This document shows, piece after piece, positions 1 through 8,747 of a stretch of 64,000 nt of DNA. Each line of letters opens with the position of its first letter. Position 1 is the stretch's first letter. Origin of the DNA: Entomospira nematocerorum (GTDB lineage: Bacteria > Spirochaetota > Spirochaetia > WRBN01); assembly GCF_028748105.1 (NCBI RefSeq), contig NZ_CP118168.1:1116001-1180000 (forward strand), read 5' to 3'. Both the position numbers and the translations under genes were made by a program. The notes under the pieces are model-generated. The model saw nothing but the letters and a program-made list of their open reading frames with translations. It ran no database searches and was not told the DNA's origin.

Positions 1-620
1 GAGATGGACAAACGCCTATTGGCATGAGTTCAAGGAAATTAACACAAGAGGAAATGGATGCAGGTGTTGTGGCTTATCATATTGCAACAGAAGCACTTGC
101 TGTTGCTGTTAATATTCACAATCCTATTAATAATTTATCTCAAGATCAGTTGATTTCAATTTTTAGCGGGCAGACAAGAAATTGGAATGATGTTGGTGGC
201 GTTGAACGACCTATTGTTGTTGTTAGCCGAGAGGCAGGTTCTGGTGCACGGACGACATTTGAATCTTTAATGCACCTTGTTCGTAATAAGGAGAGTCTTA
301 TCGATAGTGCACCGCTATTGATTATTGGTGATGGTACGGGGCAGGTGCGAGCTAATGTGGCTAGCCGGTTTGAATCGATAGGCTATATGTCTTTAACTGT
401 TATTGATAATATAAATGTGAAGAGTATTTCCATTGATGACGTTGCTCCTTCTGCTGAAAATATACAAAATGGTCAATATACCTTGCAAGAGCCACTTTTT
501 TTACTCCTTAGAGAAGGAGAAAGTGGTGCATCCAAGGATTTTGTCGATTGGGTTCTTTCGCCTGAAGGACAAAATGAGGTCTCTCGCTTTGGTTCAATTA
601 CGGTATTACATCATGAATAG
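1..620 (+). CDS. pstS: Phosphate ABC transporter substrate-binding protein PstS (5' end outside window)
   Basis: This is the C-terminal part of the periplasmic phosphate-binding protein that feeds the PstCAB importer. The reading frame is open from the first bases of the window (codons for DGQTPIGMSSRKL), so the ATG at 24 is an internal methionine, not the start. The visible part has the PstS landmarks: an IGMSSR segment, a region around IFSGQTRNWNDVGG, and SREAGSGARTTFES, which in the family contacts phosphate (SGT/SGTR-type loop). The signal peptide or lipobox lies upstream and cannot be seen. The stop is 9 bp before pstC. Family and operon order pstS-pstC-pstA-pstB-phoU make the assignment firm. 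Expression is probably controlled by phosphate starvation, but the promoter lies outside the window. Confidence 0.93.
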   Translation, partial: DGQTPIGMSSRKLTQEEMDAGVVAYHIATEALAVAVNIHNPINNLSQDQLISIFSGQTRNWNDVGGVERPIVVVSREAGSGARTTFESLMHLVRNKESLIDSAPLLIIGDGTGQVRANVASRFESIGYMSLTVIDNINVKSISIDDVAPSAENIQNGQYTLQEPLFLLLREGESGASKDFVDWVLSPEGQNEVSRFGSITVLHHE

Positions 621-629
621 GGTAGATAT

Positions 630-1481
630 GTGCACAAGATTTTAGAGCCGATTATAACCTTTTTGTTTAAAATTGCAGCCGCAATAGTATTTTTAGCACT
701 AGTTGGTGTTATTTATGCGATGGTCAGTGAAGGTTTTCCTGGGTTACGGGAGATAGGAGTATGGAACTTCCTTAGTGGTACAAAGTGGCAACCAACAAAT
801 CATGTATATGGCATTCTACCTATGATTTTTGCTAGCTTAGGTGTGACCTTTGGCGCTATTTTACTTGGTGTTCCAACTGGATTACTTGTGGCTATCTTTA
901 TTAATGAAATTTTGGCAAGACGTTTTCGTGTTTACTTAATTGGACTCATTAATTTAATGGCTGCTATTCCCAGTGTTGTTTATGGATTTTGGGGGGTTGC
1001 AGTTATTGTACCCTATATTGCTAGGATACAACTTCCGGGGAATAGTATGCTTGCCGCGATTTTAGTAGTTTCTTTGATGATATTGCCAACGATGATCTCC
1101 TTGACATTGAATGGACTTCGTAGTGTTTCTGCTGATGAAAAGGCAGCAAGCTTGGCACTGGGTGAAAGCCGCATGTTAACTGTTTGGCGAGTTTGTATCC
1201 CTCGTATTCGTGTAACACTACAGGCTGCTGTTATTTTAGCTTTTGGTCGTGCCATTGGTGAGGCTACGGCTGTTGTTCTTGTTGCTGGGAATCATGTACA
1301 AATTCCTCGATCAGTCTTTAGCTCTGTTCGTACATTAACCGCGAATACCGTAATGGAGATGGGGTATGCAACAGGGTTGCATCGGCAAGCACTGATGGCG
1401 ACAGGACTTGTTCTCTTTATCTTTATCATTTTGGTTAATATATTGTTAAGTATGCTTATGCATGTTAAAAAGGAGAAGTAA
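630..1481 (+). CDS. pstC: Phosphate ABC transporter permease PstC
   Basis: Inner-membrane permease of the high-affinity phosphate importer; it pairs with PstA to form the channel. The 283-residue protein has about six hydrophobic segments and the ABC permease EAA-type loop near residues 165-195 (SADEKAASLALGESRMLTVW), which docks on PstB, then GRAIGEATAV, typical of PstC/PstA. The start is GTG at 630, eight bases after the ATG-containing end of pstS. The distinction from PstA rests on gene order (first permease after pstS) and on the longer N-terminal region. Confidence 0.92.
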   Translation: MHKILEPIITFLFKIAAAIVFLALVGVIYAMVSEGFPGLREIGVWNFLSGTKWQPTNHVYGILPMIFASLGVTFGAILLGVPTGLLVAIFINEILARRFRVYLIGLINLMAAIPSVVYGFWGVAVIVPYIARIQLPGNSMLAAILVVSLMILPTMISLTLNGLRSVSADEKAASLALGESRMLTVWRVCIPRIRVTLQAAVILAFGRAIGEATAVVLVAGNHVQIPRSVFSSVRTLTANTVMEMGYATGLHRQALMATGLVLFIFIILVNILLSMLMHVKKEK

Positions 1482-1484
1482 GAC

Positions 1485-2288
1485 GTGATACCTATCAGGA
1501 AAAAGCTATGGATAGGATTTTTATATCTATTGGTGATTTTAGCTGTGCTCCTTGTGATTGGCGTGTTAGGATTAATCTTTTTTGATATTATTTCAAAAGG
1601 GATACAGGGTGTTAATCGCGTCTTTATTGTTAATACAATTCCTATTCTTTGGAATACATTACAGTTAATCTTTTTTACTTTTCTTTTTAGTGTGCCCATC
1701 GCGTTAATGGCAGTTCTATACCTAGTGGAGTATGCAAAAGCAGAGTGGTTTGTTAAGCTCGTGCGATTTGCTTCTGGTATTTTAGCCGGAGTTCCTTCTA
1801 TTATTTATGGATTAGTGGGTATGGGTCTTTTTGTGCGTATGTTTGGATTAGGTCTGTCATTGTATGCAGGTGCTTTAACAGTCGGTTTATTGATTTTACC
1901 AATGCTCATTCGTGCATTTGAGGATGCTATCCGTGCGGTTCCGTCCACGTATAAGAGTGCTGCTTTAAGTTTGGGTGCCAGTCAATTGCGCGCACTGTTT
2001 ACGGTTGTTCTTCCCTCTGCAAGAACATCGCTGTTGAGTGCTATTATGTTAGCCTTAGGACGAGTGGTTGGCGAGACAGCCGCACTGATTTTAACACTAG
2101 GAACAGCGAATGCTCTAATCCGCTCGATTTGGGATTCCGGAAGGACTTTGAGTTTGAACATGTTTGTATTAGCGAAAGAATCTATTTCACTAACAGAGGC
2201 TTATGCAAGTGCCATGGTATTATTATTGATGGTATTTTTAATTAATATGATTGCGAATCTACTGACAGGAGATGGACGGCATGGCTGA
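1485..2288 (+). CDS. pstA: Phosphate ABC transporter permease PstA
   Basis: Second membrane subunit of the phosphate importer, 267 residues with about six membrane segments. The EAA loop is visible as RAVPSTYKSAALSLGASQLR, followed by GRVVGETAALI, matching PstA. The GTG start at 1485 follows pstC by 3 bp and has a good ribosome binding site (AAGGAGAAG) inside the end of pstC, which suggests translational coupling. Its end overlaps the start of pstB. No unusual residues are apparent. Confidence 0.92.
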   Translation: MIPIRKKLWIGFLYLLVILAVLLVIGVLGLIFFDIISKGIQGVNRVFIVNTIPILWNTLQLIFFTFLFSVPIALMAVLYLVEYAKAEWFVKLVRFASGILAGVPSIIYGLVGMGLFVRMFGLGLSLYAGALTVGLLILPMLIRAFEDAIRAVPSTYKSAALSLGASQLRALFTVVLPSARTSLLSAIMLALGRVVGETAALILTLGTANALIRSIWDSGRTLSLNMFVLAKESISLTEAYASAMVLLLMVFLINMIANLLTGDGRHG

Positions 2289-3030
2289 TATCGTAGCAAC
2301 AAATTTTAATCTTTTTTATGGTGATTTTCAAGCATTAAAAGACATTAATATGACATTAAAAGAGCGACAATTAACGGCATTTATCGGCCCTTCAGGGTGC
2401 GGAAAGTCAACTTTTCTGCGATCAATCAATCGAATGAATGATCTTATTGAGAATGTCAAGATTACTGGATCATTAATAATGGGCGATTTGAACATTATCG
2501 AGACGAATAAACTATCAGTCTTGCGTAAGCGTGTTGGCATGGTTTTTCAGAAACCTAATCCGTTTTCTATGTCAATTTATAATAATGTTGCTTATGGACC
2601 AAGAACACATGGAATTCGCCAGCGTGCGGTATTGGATGAGCTGGTTGAGAAGAGCTTAAGGAGTGCAGCACTTTGGGATGAACTCAAGGATAACTTACAT
2701 AAAAGTGCTTTATCGCTCTCCGGAGGACAACAGCAGCGGTTGTGTATTGCTCGATCATTGGCGGTGGAACCAGATGTTCTGTTATTGGATGAGCCAACTA
2801 GTGCCTTGGATCCTGTCTCTACGGCTAAAATTGAGGAACTCCTAGAGGAGATCAAGACAGAACATACGATTGTTATGGTTACACATAATATGCAACAAGC
2901 AGCACGTATATCAGATCGAGTAGCATTTTTTTTGAGTGGTGAACTCATTGAAATGGGCGATACGTATCAAATTTTTTCACAACCCCAAAAGGAAAAAACA
3001 AGCGATTATATCACCGGTCGCTTTGGATAA
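2281..3030 (+). CDS. pstB: Phosphate ABC transporter ATP-binding protein PstB
   Basis: ATPase that powers phosphate import at the cytoplasmic face. It has Walker A GPSGCGKST (about residues 35-43), the PstB-typical Q-loop region VGMVFQKPNPFSMSIYNNV, the signature LSGGQQQRLCIARSLA, Walker B VLLLDEPTSALDP and the H-loop TH. I chose the ATG at 2281 (249 residues) over the one at 2272 because the AGGAG at 2267-2271 directly abuts 2272 but lies 9 bases from 2281. It overlaps the end of pstA by 8 bp. Confidence 0.94.
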   Translation: MADIVATNFNLFYGDFQALKDINMTLKERQLTAFIGPSGCGKSTFLRSINRMNDLIENVKITGSLIMGDLNIIETNKLSVLRKRVGMVFQKPNPFSMSIYNNVAYGPRTHGIRQRAVLDELVEKSLRSAALWDELKDNLHKSALSLSGGQQQRLCIARSLAVEPDVLLLDEPTSALDPVSTAKIEELLEEIKTEHTIVMVTHNMQQAARISDRVAFFLSGELIEMGDTYQIFSQPQKEKTSDYITGRFG

Positions 3031-3047
3031 AAAGAGGCGTAAAAGAG

Positions 3048-3728
3048 ATGAGAAAAAGTTTTGTAAATACACTAAATATCCTCAATGATGAAATTACACG
3101 TATGGCTAGTTTGGCCAGTCGCGCATTAGCATTAGCAATGCGAGCTTTAAACGAGCGAAGCTTAGATATAGCTAAACAGGTGGAGGATGAAGATGAAGTT
3201 GTTGATCAGTTACAGTTGATTATTGATAAACATTGTTTAGATGCCCTAATTCGACAACAACCTCTAGCGAAGGACATGCGCCTAGTATTAGCAACTCTGA
3301 AAATGACAGGAGAGTTGGAACGAATTGGAGATCAGGCATCGGATATCGCCCATTTAGTAAAACGGATTATAACAAGAGACTATACGCACTATAAACATGA
3401 TACACTCCTTCAAATGTATGATACAGCTCTTGCTATGCTTAGTACTTTGCAAGAGTTATTTCGTGATCAAGACGAGGCAAATAATATTCGGATTGATTCA
3501 TTAGATGATCAAATGGATGACTTGTATAGAAAGGTTCGCAAAGAGCTTAAATCTCTTATGAGAGAGGATCCCAACTATGTGGATGAAGGAGTAACCTATC
3601 TCTCTATTGCTAAATATTTTGAAAAAATCGGAGATCATATTACAAATGCTTCAGAGTGGATAGAGTATATTCGCACAGGCCGTTTTGCAAAAGAGCGAAA
3701 GATTCTAGACGACCATCTTGAAGATTAG
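3048..3728 (+). CDS. phoU: Phosphate transport regulator PhoU
   Basis: PhoU family protein of 226 residues made of two similar three-helix bundles. Each carries the family's metal-binding E/D-rich signature: MTGELERIGDQASDIA in the first half and YFEKIGDHITNASEWI in the second. PhoU links PstSCAB to the sensor kinase and dampens the phosphate-starvation response. It is the last gene of the pst operon, 17 bp after pstB. No phoBR-type genes are in the window. Confidence 0.94.
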   Translation: MRKSFVNTLNILNDEITRMASLASRALALAMRALNERSLDIAKQVEDEDEVVDQLQLIIDKHCLDALIRQQPLAKDMRLVLATLKMTGELERIGDQASDIAHLVKRIITRDYTHYKHDTLLQMYDTALAMLSTLQELFRDQDEANNIRIDSLDDQMDDLYRKVRKELKSLMREDPNYVDEGVTYLSIAKYFEKIGDHITNASEWIEYIRTGRFAKERKILDDHLED

Positions 3729-3738
3729 GGATAAACGT

Positions 3739-4272
3739 ATGCAAACAGTAGTGATATCTGGACACCCTCATATTGAAAATTCTTTTATTAATCGTACTTG
3801 GATTGAGCAAATCAACGAAAAGTATCCACATATAGAAATTCATGAGCTTTGTAAACACCATACAGAAGGTGTTTTTAATATCAATGAAGAACGTGAACGA
3901 CTCAAAAAAGCGGATTCCATTGTTTTTATTTATCCAATTTATTGGTATGCTTCTCCATGGCTACTGCAGAAATGGATGGAGGATGTCATTACATACGATT
4001 TTTATTATACGGATCGCGCATTGGAAAATAAATCCTTTAAGGTAGCTGTTTCTCTGGGTGGGGTAGAGGACTATTATAGATTGGGCGGACTCAATAGTTA
4101 TCCACTGGATGTATTTTTAATGCAGATGCATGCATTCGCATCAAAATGTCTTATGCATTATCACCCACATTATGCTTTTTTTGCATCTCATGCAAATGAT
4201 GCACAAGAGAGAATGGCAACGCAAGTGGAAGAATTTTTATCTTGGGTAGTTACAGACAATACTAATGGCTAA
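3739..4272 (+). CDS. Flavodoxin-fold NAD(P)H oxidoreductase (KefF/MdaB-type)
   Basis: Soluble protein of about 177 residues with the fold of quinone reductases that bind FMN or FAD. It starts VVISGHPHIENSFINR, the nucleotide-binding SGHP(R)xxSxxN loop, and has FIYPIYWYASPWLLQKWMEDV, matching the family's W-Y-P-P-LK segment, and a glycine-rich SLGGVEDYYRLGG loop. The ATG at 3739 aligns with the conserved start better than an upstream in-frame ATG at 3718 that overlaps phoU. Substrate unknown: ancillary KefF-like, general quinone reductase and azoreductase roles are all possible. It overlaps radA by 8 bp, so the two are co-transcribed. Confidence 0.8.
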   Translation: MQTVVISGHPHIENSFINRTWIEQINEKYPHIEIHELCKHHTEGVFNINEERERLKKADSIVFIYPIYWYASPWLLQKWMEDVITYDFYYTDRALENKSFKVAVSLGGVEDYYRLGGLNSYPLDVFLMQMHAFASKCLMHYHPHYAFFASHANDAQERMATQVEEFLSWVVTDNTNG

Positions 4273-5665
4273 AAAAGAGAAGACTCATTACCGTTGTCGT
4301 AGTTGTGGATATATCCAGATCAAATGGAGCGGTAAGTGTCCTGAATGTTTAGAGTGGAATACTCTTGAGGAAGAGATGAGTTCTTCTCGATTAAGTGCAG
4401 TAGCCACGCAGGGTGTTAATGCTTTGTCAGTGGTTTCCTTAATGGATGTTGAGGTAACTGATTCTGAACGTATCAACTCTGGTTTTAGAGAGGTTGATCA
4501 GGTTCTAGGTGGAGGGATTGTTCTAGGAACAGCCATTTTGCTAGGCGGAGAGCCTGGCATAGGTAAAAGTACATTGTTGTTGCAAATGACACATAGGGTG
4601 GCAGAAAGTAGAACAGTCCTCTATATTAGTGGTGAAGAGTCGATCGGTCAGATTAAAATGAGAGCCGTACGCCTTGATATAACGAATAATTGTCACATTT
4701 ACATTGGTTCTGATTTACAGGGAGTACTTGCTGCTATAGAGGCAACGAAACCATCCTTAGTGATTATTGATAGTATCCAAACACTATATGATGTAGAGTT
4801 AGGTGTAACTCCTGGTACGATTAATCAGGTAAAACGATGTACGCATGCTATCGTTCAGCAGACAAAAGATAAAAATATTGCGTTATTTTTAGTGGCACAC
4901 GTCACAAAAGATGGGACAATTGCAGGGCCTAAGGTAGTGGAACACTTGGTTGATACCGTCCTTTACTTTGAACAAGGTGATGGTGAGTTACGTCTTTTAA
5001 GGGCAATTAAAAATCGATTTGGAGCTGTTGATGAATTAGGCGTATTTAGTATGCAAGCCGAGGGGCTTAAGGAAATGACAGTCTATTTGCATGAAGAGTA
5101 CCTACATCATCAGGCTATTGTGGGGAGTGTTATGGCTGCCGTACTTGAAGGAACTCGGATATTTTTCCATGAAATTCAGGCTTTGGTAGTTCCGGCTAAG
5201 GGAAATTTCTCACGTATCTACAGCGAACACATTGATCCTCAGCGTATTGCTAGAATGAGCGCAATTTTAGAAAAATATTTGCAACTTACTTTTAGTGATT
5301 ATGATATTTACATGAATGTTTCGGGGGGAGTTCGCTTACAAGAATCCAGTATCGACTTAGCAATTATTTTAGCATTATACTCTGCAAGATTAGGTATAGC
5401 CTTACCACCCAGACTTGTAGCAAGTGGAGAATTAACCTTAGCAGGAGGCATTCGCTGGGCAAGACAGTCTTTACGCCGTGTTAAATTTGCTGAAGAGATG
5501 AGATTTCAATATTTTCTTGGTGCACAGTTTATGACTCTCCCTAGTAGTTCTGCCGAGAAAATGATTAATGGAAATACTAAGATATATCCACTTGTTCAAT
5601 TAATGAGAGAGTTAACTGTAACTTTAAAAGAGCCCGCTCAAGATAATATTAACTTAAACGGGTGA
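4265..5665 (+). CDS. radA: DNA repair protein RadA
   Basis: RadA (Sms) helps process branched recombination intermediates as a DnaB-like helicase. The 466-residue protein shows all expected parts: an N-terminal C4 zinc finger (CRSCGY...CPEC), a RecA-like core with Walker A GGEPGIGKST, Walker B LVIIDSIQT, the RadA-specific KNRFG motif (IKNRFGAVDELGVF), and the C-terminal Lon-protease-like domain, which has no proteolytic Ser-Lys pair. It overlaps the preceding oxidoreductase gene by 8 bp. Its 3' end overlaps convergent ruvA by 17 bp. Confidence 0.96.
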   Translation: MAKKEKTHYRCRSCGYIQIKWSGKCPECLEWNTLEEEMSSSRLSAVATQGVNALSVVSLMDVEVTDSERINSGFREVDQVLGGGIVLGTAILLGGEPGIGKSTLLLQMTHRVAESRTVLYISGEESIGQIKMRAVRLDITNNCHIYIGSDLQGVLAAIEATKPSLVIIDSIQTLYDVELGVTPGTINQVKRCTHAIVQQTKDKNIALFLVAHVTKDGTIAGPKVVEHLVDTVLYFEQGDGELRLLRAIKNRFGAVDELGVFSMQAEGLKEMTVYLHEEYLHHQAIVGSVMAAVLEGTRIFFHEIQALVVPAKGNFSRIYSEHIDPQRIARMSAILEKYLQLTFSDYDIYMNVSGGVRLQESSIDLAIILALYSARLGIALPPRLVASGELTLAGGIRWARQSLRRVKFAEEMRFQYFLGAQFMTLPSSSAEKMINGNTKIYPLVQLMRELTVTLKEPAQDNINLNG

Positions 5666-6236
5666 TCGTAATACGGAGAATTTCTGCCTCCGTGGCGTCT
5701 GATCCTAGGTCATTTCGAACCGTTTGAAGTATATTTTGTGCGGTTTTTCGATCAAATCCCATAGCTACTAGCGGTGGTAGAAGGTCATCATTACTGCCTA
5801 ATTCAGAAGATCGACTTGAGACATTATGTAGTGCATCTAAGTCTAATTTGCCCTTTAGTGCTAACATAATTTTTTGGGCTGTCTTAGTTCCTAACCCAGG
5901 TGCTTTTGCTAAGAGCTTTATATCTGCTGACTCGATAGCTTCTTGAAACATTGTAGGAGTAAAGAATCCTAGAATTTTCAATGCAGCTTTCGGGCCTACT
6001 CCATCCACTTTAATGAGATGAAAGAAAATATCACGTTCTTTCTTCTCCTTAAATGCAAATAATTGCATGCTATCTTCTTTGTGGTGAAGGTATGTAAAGA
6101 GTTTGATCTCTTCACCGAGATGAACTACATTTAAGGTTTGTTGTGTTGTCAGGAGATGCCACTCTATTGCTCCAACCTGTAAATGAACCCCATCAGCTTG
6201 AAGGGATGTAATCGTTCCCGTTATACTATGAATCAT
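5649..6236 (-). CDS. ruvA: Holliday junction DNA helicase subunit RuvA
   Basis: RuvA binds four-way junctions and loads the RuvB motor. The 195-residue protein has the N-terminal OB fold (MIHSITGTI start), the two helix-hairpin-helix motifs (FFHLIKVDGVGPKAALKIL and LLAKAPGLGTKTAQKIML) and the C-terminal domain III that contacts RuvB (LVAMGFDRKTAQNIL). I prefer the ATG at 6236 to the TTG two codons upstream because a GGAG lies six bases before it. ruvB and ruvC are not adjacent. Gene is convergent with radA, so two recombination genes face each other. Confidence 0.94.
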   Translation of the reverse strand: MIHSITGTITSLQADGVHLQVGAIEWHLLTTQQTLNVVHLGEEIKLFTYLHHKEDSMQLFAFKEKKERDIFFHLIKVDGVGPKAALKILGFFTPTMFQEAIESADIKLLAKAPGLGTKTAQKIMLALKGKLDLDALHNVSSRSSELGSNDDLLPPLVAMGFDRKTAQNILQTVRNDLGSDATEAEILRITITRLS

Positions 6237-6251
6237 TAACAACTCCGTTTA

Positions 6252-7220
6252 TTATAGGGTGCGTATCAGTAATGCAATATAAGCTACATATAGGAGTAGA
6301 AATATAAGGCCTTCAATACGGCTAATACGGTATTCTTTTTTGAATGAGAGTGCAAAGATGAAGAGTAAAAGACTGAATCCTAACATTACGGGAATATCTC
6401 GACGGATAATCATTGGATCAATAGAGTTAATTGGATTGATAACTCCCGCTAAGCCAACAACAACAAGTGTATTAAAGATATTTGATCCAATGATATTACC
6501 TAGTGCCATATCATGCTGACGTTTGGTTGCTGCTACGATACTAGAGAATAGCTCAGGTAGAGAGGTACCAATAGAAACAATAGTAAGACCGATGATAAGA
6601 TCACTAACGCCCCAAATCGTAGCTAAGGAACTTGCGGCATAGACAAATCCCTTTGCTCCTGCCAGCATCGCTATAAGTCCAATGATTAATATAAGAGTTG
6701 GTTTTACTAAAGAGTTATGATTGATAGTCTTTGTAGTCTTATCAAGAGTGGCTATGGTATTATTTGTGCTGGTGCGACTACTTTGTATAAAGGTATAACT
6801 CATATACACAACAAAAAGTAATAACAGTAATGAAGCTCCAGCACGAGAGAGAGAACCATTATAAATGAGGAGTAAACTGATGAGGGCAGTGATTAATAGG
6901 ATTGGCATCTCAATAAGAATAACTTTGCGTTGTACAATGATAGGACTAATAATTGCGGTAATTCCAATAATAAAAGCAATATTCACAATATTCGATCCGT
7001 AAGCATTTCCCAAGGCAATGCCAGGAGCGTTATCAAGGGCTGCTAAGCTCGAGACAATAATTTCTGGTGTGGAGGTTCCAAAGCCAATGATGATAACTCC
7101 GACCATAAGTGATGACATCCCAAGTCTACGAGCGATGACAACAGCACCATCAATAAATTTATGAGCACCAACAAAGAGAAAGAGTAGGGATACCATGATA
7201 ATAAGTATGTATGATAACAT
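6252..7220 (-). CDS. Calcium/sodium antiporter, CaCA family (YrbG-like)
   Basis: Membrane exchanger of 322 residues with about ten helices arranged as two inverted repeats. Each repeat carries the family's alpha motif: GFGTSTPEIIVSSLAA in the first half and SIGTSLPELFSSIVAA in the second, each followed by LGN/GSN segments (ALGNAYGSNIVN; ALGNIIGSNIFN). The acidic residue in each motif is the ion ligand. The family exchanges Ca2+ against Na+ or H+. It would fit a sodium-based energy economy, but direction and ions are not proven. A Shine-Dalgarno AAGGA lies 10 bases before the ATG. It precedes ruvA by 15 bp and may be co-transcribed. Confidence 0.9.
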   Translation of the reverse strand: MLSYILIIMVSLLFLFVGAHKFIDGAVVIARRLGMSSLMVGVIIIGFGTSTPEIIVSSLAALDNAPGIALGNAYGSNIVNIAFIIGITAIISPIIVQRKVILIEMPILLITALISLLLIYNGSLSRAGASLLLLLFVVYMSYTFIQSSRTSTNNTIATLDKTTKTINHNSLVKPTLILIIGLIAMLAGAKGFVYAASSLATIWGVSDLIIGLTIVSIGTSLPELFSSIVAATKRQHDMALGNIIGSNIFNTLVVVGLAGVINPINSIDPMIIRRDIPVMLGFSLLLFIFALSFKKEYRISRIEGLIFLLLYVAYIALLIRTL

Positions 7221-7244
7221 AAATTGACAGTCCTTTACTTTTAT

Positions 7245-7847
7245 CTATATTGAAACGCTGTAAAAAGATCTTTGAGCAATTGATGGAACACTAGGGAATT
7301 TTAACGTTGTACGAAAAGGAGATAAGAGAGCATTTTTCGCTACTAGATAAAGAATTTCATCTAAATATATATTAATTGTTGCTCTGATTTGCATTGCATC
7401 ACGTGGTTTTTTTTGTTCTTGCCAGTAACGTTCAAAAATATGAAATCGGTAGTGCTCCGTCGTGTTATGGTAGGAGTCAGAGAGATAAATATCGAGCCAC
7501 TCGAGGGTTCGCTGACTTAGACCAATAAAGAAGGGTTGCCCATTGTGCAGATGGTCGATCATCCCAGCTAGAAAAAAGAGATCTTGATCATCTTTATGTA
7601 CATTATCGTAGAGGGAATTTGAAAGGTAAGGAAATTGTAACTCGGTAAGAGCTTTAAAGGATATAAGGTGTTTAGGATTTGAGACGGTCAAGTGATAGCG
7701 CTTTTTAATGCGAGTGAGTTCTCTGTTGATACGAATCTTTGTGAAAAAAGGTATATGCCTCCAGTGAAAAAGTTTCTTTTGGCGACTCAATGCCAACCAA
7801 CTTCCTCGATAACGGCGATGTGATTTCATACCTTTAAGTGTACACAT
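7245..7847 (-). CDS. Hypothetical protein, 200 residues
   Basis: I do not recognise this protein. It is soluble, with a basic N-terminus rich in R, K and H (RRYRGSWLALSRQKK) and several aromatic residues, and has no signal peptide or membrane segment. Its stop lies 24 bp upstream of the exchanger start, so the two may share a transcript. No strong Shine-Dalgarno precedes the ATG at 7847; an internal ATG six codons later (MKSHRRY) is an alternative start. The coding frame is uninterrupted and its base use resembles its neighbours, which supports a real gene. Confidence 0.6.
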   Translation of the reverse strand: MCTLKGMKSHRRYRGSWLALSRQKKLFHWRHIPFFTKIRINRELTRIKKRYHLTVSNPKHLISFKALTELQFPYLSNSLYDNVHKDDQDLFFLAGMIDHLHNGQPFFIGLSQRTLEWLDIYLSDSYHNTTEHYRFHIFERYWQEQKKPRDAMQIRATINIYLDEILYLVAKNALLSPFRTTLKFPSVPSIAQRSFYSVSI

Positions 7848-7901
7848 TTTTGAAAATTTTTCTAGTAGTTATGGAGAATAGATGCTTTTTCTGTCTCATT
7901 T

Positions 7902-8615
7902 TTATAATATTTGTTGAAATATTTCTCCTAGACTACTATGAAAACATAGTTGTGCCCGGTGATCATAACTAGTTTGCTCTTTATTTATAATCACCGTATG
8001 CTCACCGTTGAAGTAGTCAACAAAACTCGCTGCTGGGTAGACACGTAGGGAGGTCCCAGCAACAATGAGGAGATCTGCGGTTTGGAGTGCATGAATAGCT
8101 TGTGTTACAGTATGATCAGGGAGTGATTCTTCATAAAGAATGACATCTGGTTTGATGATTCCACCGCAATGGCAGCGTGGAATGAGCGGCATAGTGATGA
8201 TATCGTTTAGATTATAAAATTGTTGACATTCCATACAATGATTTCTGTGGATGCTCCCATGAAGCTCATACACATGTTGACTACCAGCTAATTGATGTAA
8301 CCCATCGATATTTTGGGTAATGATACTCAGTGTTTTACCATTTTGCTCTAATTTTGTAAGGACGTTGTGCGTGATATTTGGCTTGGCTGTACGATGAATA
8401 ATCTTTTCTCTATAAAATTGAAAGAAGATAGAAGGATTTTTCATAAAAAAATGATGACTCAGAATTGTTTCTGGAGGATAGTCATAATGTTGATTGTATA
8501 AACCATCAACACTACGAAAATCAGGGATACCACTCTCCGTGGAGACTCCTGCTCCACCAAAAAATACTATATGCTTTGAATCATTGATGAAATTTCGTAG
8601 TAACTCAACTGACAT
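7902..8615 (-). CDS. cobB: NAD-dependent protein deacylase, Sir2 family (CobB-like)
   Basis: Sirtuin that removes acyl groups from lysine using NAD+, releasing nicotinamide. The 237-residue protein has GAGVSTESGIPDFRS (NAD binding), TQNIDGLH with the catalytic histidine region, ELHGS, a four-cysteine zinc site (CMEC and CHC with GG after), and VAGTSLRVYPAA. A clear AGGAG precedes the ATG. A nicotinamidase-like gene at 34013-34822 could recycle the nicotinamide product. Confidence 0.93.
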   Translation of the reverse strand: MSVELLRNFINDSKHIVFFGGAGVSTESGIPDFRSVDGLYNQHYDYPPETILSHHFFMKNPSIFFQFYREKIIHRTAKPNITHNVLTKLEQNGKTLSIITQNIDGLHQLAGSQHVYELHGSIHRNHCMECQQFYNLNDIITMPLIPRCHCGGIIKPDVILYEESLPDHTVTQAIHALQTADLLIVAGTSLRVYPAASFVDYFNGEHTVIINKEQTSYDHRAQLCFHSSLGEIFQQIL

Positions 8616-8660
8616 GTTTCACTCCTGTTGGATATTTATTATATCATGTATAGTAAAAAA

Positions 8661-8676
8661 TATATAGATCTATATA
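8661..8676. promoter_or_regulatory. Perfect 16-bp palindrome between cobB and the PTS gene
   Basis: TATATAGATCTATATA is a perfect inverted repeat in the 132-bp divergent space between the sirtuin and PTS genes. It may be an operator for either gene. No regulator gene is adjacent, and AT-rich palindromes can arise by chance, so the role is inferred. Confidence 0.35.
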
Positions 8677-8747
8677 CAAAAAAATAAACATTGGATATAC
8701 TAGGAGGCAATAATCTATTGCGCTAGAGAAAGAAGGAGAGGTTATAA

